64,000 bases of DNA, taken from contig NZ_RJZE01000016.1 of NCBI RefSeq assembly GCF_003986935.1, forward strand, positions 1 to 64,000. The letters run 5' to 3'. Source of the stretch: Paraburkholderia kururiensis JCM 10599 = LMG 19447. Lineage in GTDB: Bacteria > Pseudomonadota > Gammaproteobacteria > Burkholderiales > Burkholderiaceae. Under the pieces are notes generated by a model that saw only the letters and a list, made by a program, of their open reading frames with translations, was not told the DNA's origin and did no database searches. The position numbers were made by a program, and so were the translations under genes. Shown in pieces: positions 7,207-14,092 of this stretch; position 1 is the stretch's first letter, and each line of letters opens with the position of its first letter.

Positions 7207-8982
7207 ATGCACACTCTCGCGCACAGCATCAAGTTCAAGATCGTTCTCGCCTTCACCGTCTGCATCGGGCTCATCATCGCGGTTGGCGTGTTCGGACAAA
7301 TCGGCCTCTCGCGGCTGAACGCGAACGTCAACGATACGTACACGGGCAATCTCATCCCGATCATCGATCTCTCGGATGTGCGCGCAGCGCAACTCGACGT
7401 CCGTCTGCAGGTCCGTCGCGCCGTGTCCTTTCGCGACGCCACGGCGACGAAGTCGGCCATCGATCTCATGCGTGCGGATCTGGAGCAAATCGACAAGAGC
7501 TGGCACGACTACTACCCGGCTCGCGTCACCAGCGCGAAGGAACATGAAATTGCGGACCACTTGAACAACGCGCTCTCGCAGTTCAAGGCCAGTACCGCCG
7601 AACAGGTCTCCGGGCTCGAGGCCGGCAACTACGACGCGGTCGCGGAACTCATCACCCGGAATGGGCAGTTGAACGCGGCGCTCGCCAAATCGATCGACGA
7701 GGACTTCGTCGAAAACGAGCACGAGACCAAGGAAGCCGTTACGGACAGCGAATCAACCTTCGGCACCATCCGTTGGATATCCGTCGCACTGATTGGCTTT
7801 GGAATTGTGGGCGCAACGGGCGCAATGCTCTACCTCTCGCGCGCCATCACGAAGCCGCTGGGCGAAGCCGTGGGCGTGGCGAACCGCATCGCCGGCGGCC
7901 AGCTCGAGAACCGCATCACCGTGCATTCGCGCGACGAATTCGGCCAGTTGCTCGAAGCGCTGAAGACGATGGACCAGCAGTTGAGCGAGACCGTGCGTGG
8001 CATCAAGTCGAGCGCGGAGTCCGTGACAGTCGCGGCACGCCAGATCTCCGCAGGCAATACGGATCTTTCCGCGCGCACCGAAGAGCAGGCCGCATCGCTC
8101 GAAGAAACGGCGTCCAGCATGACGGAGCTCACCGAAACCGTGAAGCAGAACGCCGACAACGCGAGGCAAGCCAACGGACTCGCCACGCGCGCCACCGATA
8201 TGGCCGACGCAGGCAACGACGCGGTGCAATCGATGGTGGGCACGATCGAACGCATCAGCAGCAGCTCGACGAAGATTTCCGACATCACGGGCGTGATCGA
8301 AGGCATCGCGTTCCAGACCAACATTCTTGCGCTCAACGCGGCAGTGGAAGCCGCACGCGCGGGCGAGCAAGGCCGCGGCTTCGCCGTGGTGGCGAGCGAA
8401 GTCCGCAGCCTGGCGCAGCGCTCTGCTTCGGCGGCGAAGGAAATCAAGGAGCTGATCGGGACCTCGGTCTCGATGATCCACGACGGCGCGAAGCAGGCAG
8501 GCGACGTGGGCACCACGATGGCCGACGTCAAACAGGCCATCAAACAGGTGTCCGATATCGTCGGCGAAATCGCGGCGGCCTCTGAAGAACAGAGCCGCGG
8601 CATCGAACAGGTCAATCAAGCGGTCATGCAAATGGACGAAGTAACCCAGCAGAACGCGGCGCTCGTGGAAGAGGCCGCAGCGGCCGCGCATTCGCTCGAA
8701 GAGCAGTCAGTCAATCTGACCGGCACGGTTGCCGTTTTCAAGCTCGCCAATTCGGGCGCGGCTTCCACGTCTGCGGTCGCGGCATATAGCAAGCCGCGCG
8801 TTCAGGCTTCCGCGCCGAAGACCACGGCGCACAAGTCAGCAGCAGTCGCACGGGCGAGCAGGCCCGTCGAGAAGCGACCGGTTGTTGCTGCCAGTGCGGC
8901 AGCCGCACCCGCACCCGTGCCCGTTGCCGTGGCGGCAACAGTGGCATCGACGCAATCGAATCAGGACTGGGAGACGTTCTGA
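7207..8982 (+). CDS. methyl-accepting chemotaxis protein
   Basis: A transmembrane chemoreceptor of 591 residues. TM1 is at about 8-28, followed by a periplasmic four-helix-bundle ligand domain (about 30-185), TM2 near 188-210 (ISVALIGFGIVGATGAMLYL), HAMP to about 265, and the cytoplasmic signalling domain with the conserved hairpin tip (IEGIAFQTNILALNAAVEA) near 365. The last five residues, DWETF, are a CheR/CheB-docking pentapeptide after an Ala/Pro-rich linker. It should signal through CheW-CheA encoded at 51.7-54.6 kb. The start at 7207 is preferred because upstream Met codons overlap the candidate sigma-28 promoter. The ligand is unknown. Confidence 0.9.
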   Translation: MHTLAHSIKFKIVLAFTVCIGLIIAVGVFGQIGLSRLNANVNDTYTGNLIPIIDLSDVRAAQLDVRLQVRRAVSFRDATATKSAIDLMRADLEQIDKSWHDYYPARVTSAKEHEIADHLNNALSQFKASTAEQVSGLEAGNYDAVAELITRNGQLNAALAKSIDEDFVENEHETKEAVTDSESTFGTIRWISVALIGFGIVGATGAMLYLSRAITKPLGEAVGVANRIAGGQLENRITVHSRDEFGQLLEALKTMDQQLSETVRGIKSSAESVTVAARQISAGNTDLSARTEEQAASLEETASSMTELTETVKQNADNARQANGLATRATDMADAGNDAVQSMVGTIERISSSSTKISDITGVIEGIAFQTNILALNAAVEAARAGEQGRGFAVVASEVRSLAQRSASAAKEIKELIGTSVSMIHDGAKQAGDVGTTMADVKQAIKQVSDIVGEIAAASEEQSRGIEQVNQAVMQMDEVTQQNAALVEEAAAAAHSLEEQSVNLTGTVAVFKLANSGAASTSAVAAYSKPRVQASAPKTTAHKSAAVARASRPVEKRPVVAASAAAAPAPVPVAVAATVASTQSNQDWETF

Positions 8983-9052
8983 TTCCGGACTTCGCAGAAG
9001 CGCGCTGAAGGGGCGCAACAACGCGCGACCTCAGTGCGCTTCCGTCGCTTTC

Positions 9053-10255
9053 TCAGCCATCCTTACCATCGGCGCGCGCCGACGTCAGATAACCCGCGTA
9101 CCTGAGCAGGTAGACCACCAGCGCCGCACACCAGCATCCAGCGGCCCCATCGATCCAGGCGCCCGTCATCGCGGGCACAAGCAGCGGGCCAAATACGCGC
9201 ACCACGGCAGCGGCGATCATGAGCCAGTAAGCCGTGATCTCGTACGGTCCCGCGACGAGCCTGCGCCCCGTGTGACCCAACGCCGTACGCGTAATCATGG
9301 CGATGATCGCGCAGCCCATCGCGCCCACTGTCAACGCGTGGATGGCGAGCGAATGGGGCAGCACGTCGAACGCGGCAAGCGCAAGCATCGCAAAGCCGAT
9401 GGGCAGCCAGAAGTAAGCAACGTGCAGGATCCAGAGAATGGGCCGCGCACCCACGCGCCACGAGCGCCAGCCGTACATCCGTACGGCGTGGACCACGGCC
9501 GCTGCCGCGGCGCACGCGCCCACGAGCCATGCCGGCGCACCGGCTGCGTCCGCAGCGAGCGTCACGACCACGAGGGGCGCAGCAAGCGTTTCGACGGGCT
9601 TGAAGCGGCGCACCGTGAAACCGGGGATGGCGTTTGTCGTGAACATCGGCACCACGCGGCCCGCTATCACGGCCACGAACATCACGGCGAGCCCGGTGGC
9701 CGCATAGGCGGCGCGCAAGGCGAGGTCGGCGCGACCGTCCCACGCCCACCAGTGAAAGAGCGCATTCAGTGTGCCGAGCAGCGCGAGCGCCACGGCGAGG
9801 AACATGTTGCGTCGATTGCCGGCCGCCTTGAGCACGCGCAGCAGCACCACGGCCACCACCGGAAGAAAGAGGGAATCGACCACCGCGGCCACGGGTTCCG
9901 GTCCCGACCACACCAACACGCGCCCCGCTGCCCACAGCAGCCAGAGCGCGGCAAGGGAAGCGCCGCGCGGCGTATCGAGCTGCGTCCATGCGCGCACGGC
10001 CGTGAGCAGAAAGCCCACGACGATTGCCGCGACGAACCCGAAAATCATCTCGTGCGCATGCCAGATCACGCCGCTGATCGCCGACGAACGGCCCGCCACC
10101 GCGGTGCCGTGTAGCCCGAGCAGCCACAGTGCGATTGCGACCGCGCCGAACACGGCACCGCCCAGATAAAACGGCCGAAAGCCGAGGCGCAGAACAGGCA
10201 GTGCTGTTCCAGGCCGATGCGGGTGACCCGAAAAGGGCTCGCTGATTTTCATCAT
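9053..10255 (-). CDS. nnrS: NnrS family membrane protein
   Basis: A polytopic haem/copper-containing membrane protein (400 residues, about 12 hydrophobic segments) that, in the family, protects against nitric oxide and nitrosative stress. Family motifs visible are LRLGFRPFYLGG near the N-terminus, WHAHEMIFGF, and HALTVGAMGC followed by MITRTALGHTGRRL. The start at 10255 follows AGGAG with 8-base spacing; the longer upstream frame overlaps the PAS gene and is rejected. It is the last gene of a leftward group nsrR-PAS-nnrS, so NO control through NsrR is likely. Confidence 0.9.
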   Translation of the reverse strand: MMKISEPFSGHPHRPGTALPVLRLGFRPFYLGGAVFGAVAIALWLLGLHGTAVAGRSSAISGVIWHAHEMIFGFVAAIVVGFLLTAVRAWTQLDTPRGASLAALWLLWAAGRVLVWSGPEPVAAVVDSLFLPVVAVVLLRVLKAAGNRRNMFLAVALALLGTLNALFHWWAWDGRADLALRAAYAATGLAVMFVAVIAGRVVPMFTTNAIPGFTVRRFKPVETLAAPLVVVTLAADAAGAPAWLVGACAAAAAVVHAVRMYGWRSWRVGARPILWILHVAYFWLPIGFAMLALAAFDVLPHSLAIHALTVGAMGCAIIAMITRTALGHTGRRLVAGPYEITAYWLMIAAAVVRVFGPLLVPAMTGAWIDGAAGCWCAALVVYLLRYAGYLTSARADGKDG

Positions 10256-10319
10256 GTTGCTTCTCCTGATTCGCGGGCGCGATCCTGCTCCACCCCAGGT
10301 GCACCCACCCACGCGACGA

Positions 10320-10778
10320 CTACACGGCACCGCCGTGACGCGCCATCATCCGTTCCTGTTCCACGCGCGCGGTGACGTCGCGCGCGACCGCCACTGTTCC
10401 GCAGACCGCTCCTTGCCGGTCGTGCACCAGTGCAAAACTCATTTCGACGTAAAGCTTGCGTCCCGACTTGTCCACGGCACGCGTGACCGTGGCGCGGCCA
10501 TGCAGACGCGTCGTGCCGCTTGCCATGGCTGCGTCGAAGCCGCGCCAGTGGGCAGCGCGCAAATGCTCGGGAATGATCAGGTCGAGCCGGCTGCCCAGCG
10601 CCTCGGCAGCGGTAAAGCCGAACAGCGCCTCGGCGGCGCGGTTCCAGCGCGCTATCGCACCCGACCGGTTCGCGTAGATCATGGCGTCGGCCATGTCGTC
10701 GATGATTCGCTCGCTCAATGCAGTTGCCTCTTCCATCGTGCTGCTCCCGGATCGGTTTCGCGCCGTTGCCTCTGTCAT
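10320..10778 (-). CDS. single PAS/PAC-domain protein
   Basis: 152 residues forming one PAS domain (about 20-110) with a PAC tail: MIYANRSGAIARWNRAAEALFG, a canonical PAS start, and then GTVAVARDVTARVEQER. No output domain (kinase, GGDEF or HTH) is attached, so it may be a stand-alone sensor, possibly binding haem or flavin. It lies between nsrR (27-base gap) and nnrS (64-base gap) on the same strand, which argues for a role in sensing or handling NO or redox state. Cofactor and partner cannot be read from the sequence. Confidence 0.8.
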   Translation of the reverse strand: MTEATARNRSGSSTMEEATALSERIIDDMADAMIYANRSGAIARWNRAAEALFGFTAAEALGSRLDLIIPEHLRAAHWRGFDAAMASGTTRLHGRATVTRAVDKSGRKLYVEMSFALVHDRQGAVCGTVAVARDVTARVEQERMMARHGGAV

Positions 10779-10805
10779 GGCTTACGTTGCTTCGCGAAGA
10801 AGCGG

Positions 10806-11276
10806 CTACTGCTTCGCCATCCTGACAAGTGGCTGAACCGTTGCCGCGCTTCCCAGCAGCCGCGCGAGCGTGCTGCGTTCCGCGGCGATGTCGGCAAGCG
10901 TGTACTTGTCCAGCTCTTCCATATAGGCGCGCAACGCACGCCCGAGGACGCCACGCAGGCCGCATGCCGCGGTAATCACGCACTTGTTGCCCTCGGTGTC
11001 GAAGCATTCGACCATGCGGAAATCGGGCTCCGTGGTGCGCACCACGTCGCCCACCGTGACGCGATTCGCGGGCCGGCCAAGGCGCAGCCCGCCGGTGCGG
11101 CCCCGAATCGTGTTCAGGTAGCCGGCGCGCCCCAGCGCGTGAACGATCTTGACGAGATGGCCGCGCGCAATGCCGAGCGTGTCCGAAATTTCCTGGATCG
11201 TCACCAGCTCGTCGTCGCGTACCGCCACGTAGATCAGCACGCGCAAGCTGTAGTCCGTAAAGTCCGTAAGTCTCAT
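10806..11276 (-). CDS. nsrR: Rrf2-family NO-sensing repressor NsrR
   Basis: A DNA-binding repressor with an NO-labile Fe-S cluster. A winged helix-turn-helix occupies residues 1-80 (TIQEISDTLGIARGHLVKIV as recognition region). The three cluster cysteines are C91, C99 and C105, with the spacing seen in NsrR (ECFDTEGNKC...AAC). A 156-residue length is normal. An AAAGGTG ribosome-binding site precedes the ATG. A near-palindrome of 11-1-11 layout at 11288-11310 lies 12 bases upstream, implying autoregulation. Target genes are presumably the surrounding nnrS, DGC, DUF2249 and norZ operons. Confidence 0.93.
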   Translation of the reverse strand: MRLTDFTDYSLRVLIYVAVRDDELVTIQEISDTLGIARGHLVKIVHALGRAGYLNTIRGRTGGLRLGRPANRVTVGDVVRTTEPDFRMVECFDTEGNKCVITAACGLRGVLGRALRAYMEELDKYTLADIAAERSTLARLLGSAATVQPLVRMAKQ

Positions 11277-11287
11277 GGAACACCTTT

Positions 11288-11310
11288 AAGATATGCGAAT
11301 ACTATATCTT
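11288..11310. promoter_or_regulatory. candidate NsrR operator of nsrR
   Basis: AAGATAT (11288-11294) is mirrored by ATATCTT (11304-11310), a 23-base dyad with 11-1-11 spacing like the known NsrR consensus AAGATGCATTT-N-AAATGCATCTT. On the minus strand it contains a TATAGT -10-like hexamer of the nsrR promoter, so bound NsrR would block it. Confidence 0.65.
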
Positions 11311-11382
11311 TTAAGCCGCCGTCGCGCCAGTCTGCGTGGTAAGTCGCCATAACGAACTCTCGCAGAGAAACGCGCCACCATA

Positions 11383-11396
11383 CTGATCGATATCAA
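11383..11396. promoter_or_regulatory. candidate FNR/Anr/Dnr-type box
   Basis: CTGAT-CGAT-ATCAA matches TTGAT-N4-ATCAA at 9 of 10 positions. It lies between nsrR and the divergent DGC gene, 131 bases before the latter. It would add oxygen or NO control by a Crp/Fnr regulator. Confidence 0.45.
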
Positions 11397-11527
11397 GCCG
11401 TTGCAACCCTGTAGCGAGACAATCACCCAAGTGCAGCCCGCGTGCCGCGCAACGCTAAATGTTCTAACGGTGAGAAATCATATGGAGCAGGAGGCAGCGT
11501 CTCAACGTAACAGGGAGAAGTAACCAG

Positions 11528-11935
11528 ATGGGCAACGAAAGAAAAGCGTTACCGCTTGTGTACTCGTGCTCGGGCTGTTCGAGCGCCGCGCAACTGGCCA
11601 ACCATGTGGCGCTGCAGCTGGACCGCCGCGGCAAGGCCGAGATGTCGTGTATCGCGGGCGTAGGCGGGGATGTTCCCTCGCTGCTGAAAGTTGCCCATTC
11701 GGGACGGCCCATTCTCGCAATCGACGGTTGCCCCCTCGTTTGCGTGAAGAGCGCGCTGGCCCGTCATGGCATCACGCCGGCGAAGCATCTCCAGCTTGAT
11801 CAGCAGGGCGTGAGAAAGCGCTTCCACATGGACTTCGATCCCGCCGACGCCGAACGTGTACTCGCCGCAGCGGAGGACGTGGCGCTCGAGCTTGCGGTAG
11901 ATGCGTCGGTTGTGCAGGAGCACGACGTCGCCTGA
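11528..11935 (+). CDS. DGC-domain putative metal-binding protein
   Basis: A 135-residue soluble protein of the DGC family. It has the conserved cysteines YSCSGCSS (C14, C17), C41 and the name-giving DGC motif with a further Cys (D66-G-C68-PLVC72), which probably bind zinc or an Fe-S cluster. A GGGAG ribosome-binding site is present. It is divergent from nsrR across a 251-base control region and next to the NO reductase cluster, so a role in nitrosative stress is likely although the biochemistry of the family is undefined. A strong hairpin terminator follows. Confidence 0.85.
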   Translation: MGNERKALPLVYSCSGCSSAAQLANHVALQLDRRGKAEMSCIAGVGGDVPSLLKVAHSGRPILAIDGCPLVCVKSALARHGITPAKHLQLDQQGVRKRFHMDFDPADAERVLAAAEDVALELAVDASVVQEHDVA

Positions 11936-11960
11936 TTGATCAGCGCCCTCCGAAAAACGT

Positions 11961-12002
11961 AAGCGGCTGAGGGGTCTTTAACGAGGCCTCTCAGCCGCTT
12001 TG
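11961..12002 (+). terminator. rho-independent terminator
   Basis: AAGCGGCTGAGGGG (from 11961) pairs with CCTCTCAGCCGCTT (ending 12000), about 13 base pairs. The T-run is short. It ends the DGC transcript and could also serve the convergent DUF2249 operon. Confidence 0.65.
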
Positions 12003-12129
12003 CGCTTCATCTGCGTCGCCTGGCAGCGGCCTTCAACTGCGCTTTAGTGCCGCGATGCGACTGAGCCAGCGGCGTTCGCCGCTTCGCATGTATTCGCGAC
12101 GATCGCCGCGCTCAGCCGCGCCACAAATC

Positions 12130-12462
12130 TCAGCTGCTGCACCCGCAGCCGCCGCCTCCGGCTCCGCCGGCACAACCCGCCGTTTCGCCCGCATCGTTTG
12201 CGGCCTGTGCGGCATCCAGCGCGACCACGAAGTCGATCACGATCTGCTGCGGCCGGCGCTCCACGTACTCGATGCGCACCTGTCCGCCGTAGCGTTGCTC
12301 GATCTGGTACAGCAGCGGGAGCGGATCGTGGTCGTTGACGAAGCGCATGCGCTCGCCATCCGCGAGCGATTCGATGGCGCCGAATATGGCGCCATGCCGC
12401 AGACGCTTCGCAATGCCGCGTGCGTCGAAGATGAATGTGTTGAGGCTCGAACTGTCGGTCAT
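12130..12462 (-). CDS. DUF2249-domain protein with a Cys-rich tail
   Basis: A 110-residue small protein. Residues 8-85 form a DUF2249 (SirA/TusA-like fold) domain: FDARGIAKRLRHGAIFGAI, then GERMRFVNDHDPLPLLYQI and RPQQIVIDF. A Gly/Cys-rich tail (C97, C106, C108) could hold a metal. DUF2249 proteins often accompany denitrification and NO-handling genes. It is the last gene of the leftward run from norZ (norZ, DUF59, membrane protein, DUF2249), with AGGAG before the ATG. Its molecular role is unknown. Confidence 0.8.
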   Translation of the reverse strand: MTDSSSLNTFIFDARGIAKRLRHGAIFGAIESLADGERMRFVNDHDPLPLLYQIEQRYGGQVRIEYVERRPQQIVIDFVVALDAAQAANDAGETAGCAGGAGGGGCGCSS

Positions 12463-12504
12463 GAAAAGCTCCTTTGAGAAGGAAAAAGTTAGGATCGGGA
12501 AAGA

Positions 12505-13710
12505 TCAGGACGCGTTCGCGCGGCGCGAGGGACGCAGCGCGAACGCGCGTTGTTCACCGTCGTGCGGACCGTGGGAGTCGTGCGGACCGCGCTTGCGATG
12601 CGGACCATCCGGGCCGCCTCGGCCGCGGGTGCGCTGCGCCGACACCACCGCCGCCAGCAAGGTCAGCGCAAAGGCAGCAATGGCCGCGCCGCTCGCTGCG
12701 CCGCCTGCCTGACGCAGTGCGAATACATCGGTGAGCCCGCCCGTTACGCGCAGCGCGAGTGCGCCGTGAAGCGCGACGAGGGGCAGATAGAACACGGGGT
12801 GGTACTTCACCGGCAGTCGCGTAAGCGCCGGCAAGATGATGGGTGCGTGGCCAAACACCATCGAAAACACGAAGCCGAGTGTGAGCGCGTGCAGCGCTGC
12901 GTCGTGCCACGGGTGGCCCGGCAACAGCGCGCCGCTGAAGCCGAGCGCGCCGCTCACCGCGAGCCATCCGTAGCCGCTCAAAAGACACACCGCGATGAAC
13001 CGCGTGAGCCCGCGTTGACGTACGGTGTAGCGCGCAATGTCATATCGCGCGAGCCACGCGGCAAGCAACACGAGGCTCGCAGCGAAGAGCCGCATGCCGT
13101 TCGCGGGCTGCCACAGTGACCACGGAAGGCTCGCGAGTAGTCCCGCCACCGGCATGCAGAAGCTGTGCCGCGCGAAACGCGGCAGACGCAGCATGCGCGT
13201 GAGTTCGAGGCGCTCAGCCGCGATGGTGAGCACGAGAAAGGCGAGCCATGCGGGCACCGCGTCCGGCACGTCGCCTGTAGCGAACCAGACGACGTTGCCG
13301 AGCCATCCGCACAGCCCGGCTAGCGCGAGCACGTAGAGATGAAACGCGCGCTGGCGTTGCAGGACGCGAACATTCGCCGCGAGCGCGACGGTGGCAGCCA
13401 TCACGAGCAACACTTGAGCAACCACAGGCGACGCGCCCGCGACCAGCATGACGCCCGCGAGAATCGCCGCAGCAGGCGCCACGAAATAGAGGCGCCGTTG
13501 CAGCGCGACGGCCCGCTCGAGACTCACGAGTCCGCCGAAGAACACGGGCAGTATGAGCACGCCGTGCCAGGCCGCATTCGCCGCCGCGTGCGCGGGCACG
13601 CTCACACCGAGCCGCGCGAGGCCGGCCAGCAGTGCGCACGCGAGCGTCAGCGCGATCACGACGGCAGCAAGTACCTTGGCACAGCGAAAGAGCAAACGCG
13701 CGACGTTCAT
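12505..13710 (-). CDS. NnrS-like polytopic membrane protein
   Basis: 401 residues with about 11-12 hydrophobic segments and conserved histidines in membrane settings (AAWHGVLILPVFFGG, then HALTLGFVFSMVFGHAPIIL and VKYHPVFYLPLVALHG). The layout resembles NnrS, whose true copy is at 9053-10255, but sequence motifs differ, so I call it NnrS-like. The C-terminal tail (about 350-401) is rich in His, Arg and Asp (HRKRGPHDSHGPHDGE), a possible metal-binding extension. The start at 13710 is chosen because the upstream DUF59 gene ends at 13715, leaving 4 bases. Probable function: haem- or metal-linked handling of NO in the norZ operon. Confidence 0.7.
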   Translation of the reverse strand: MNVARLLFRCAKVLAAVVIALTLACALLAGLARLGVSVPAHAAANAAWHGVLILPVFFGGLVSLERAVALQRRLYFVAPAAAILAGVMLVAGASPVVAQVLLVMAATVALAANVRVLQRQRAFHLYVLALAGLCGWLGNVVWFATGDVPDAVPAWLAFLVLTIAAERLELTRMLRLPRFARHSFCMPVAGLLASLPWSLWQPANGMRLFAASLVLLAAWLARYDIARYTVRQRGLTRFIAVCLLSGYGWLAVSGALGFSGALLPGHPWHDAALHALTLGFVFSMVFGHAPIILPALTRLPVKYHPVFYLPLVALHGALALRVTGGLTDVFALRQAGGAASGAAIAAFALTLLAAVVSAQRTRGRGGPDGPHRKRGPHDSHGPHDGEQRAFALRPSRRANAS

Positions 13711-13714
13711 GGTG

Positions 13715-14026
13715 TCAACTCTCGAGCCAGCCCAGCGCGTCACGCGCCGCGTCGCTCATCATGGACGGGTCCCATGCGGGTTCCCACACCAACTCCACGT
13801 CCACCTGTACGCCGGCGGGCGCGGCTGCCTCGGCGGCGGCCTTGACCTCTTCGAGCATCATTTCGCCCATCGGGCAGGCGGGCGACGTCATCGTGAGGTC
13901 GACTCTGATGCGGCCGTCCGCAGGAACGATGTCGTAGACGAGCCCGAGGTCGACAACGTTCACGCCCACCTCGGGGTCTACCACGGTGCGCAGCGCTTCG
14001 CGCATCCCGGCAATGATCGTGTTCAT
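13715..14026 (-). CDS. DUF59/MIP18-family Fe-S assembly protein
   Basis: A 103-residue protein of the PaaD/SufT-like metal-sulfur cluster biosynthesis family. Signatures are VVDPEVGVNVVDLGLVYDI (residues 15-33) and TSPACPMGEMM with the conserved Cys51. Members help mature Fe-S proteins. Placed between norZ (66-base gap) and the NnrS-like gene (4-base gap), it may repair or load clusters damaged by NO, for instance that of NsrR; this is inference from position. Confidence 0.88.
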   Translation of the reverse strand: MNTIIAGMREALRTVVDPEVGVNVVDLGLVYDIVPADGRIRVDLTMTSPACPMGEMMLEEVKAAAEAAAPAGVQVDVELVWEPAWDPSMMSDAARDALGWLES

Positions 14027-14092
14027 GGCAATCCTAAATGCGATGCAATGCGAGCGCGTGGCGCGGGCCGCGCACAGCCCGCGCCGTGCTAC

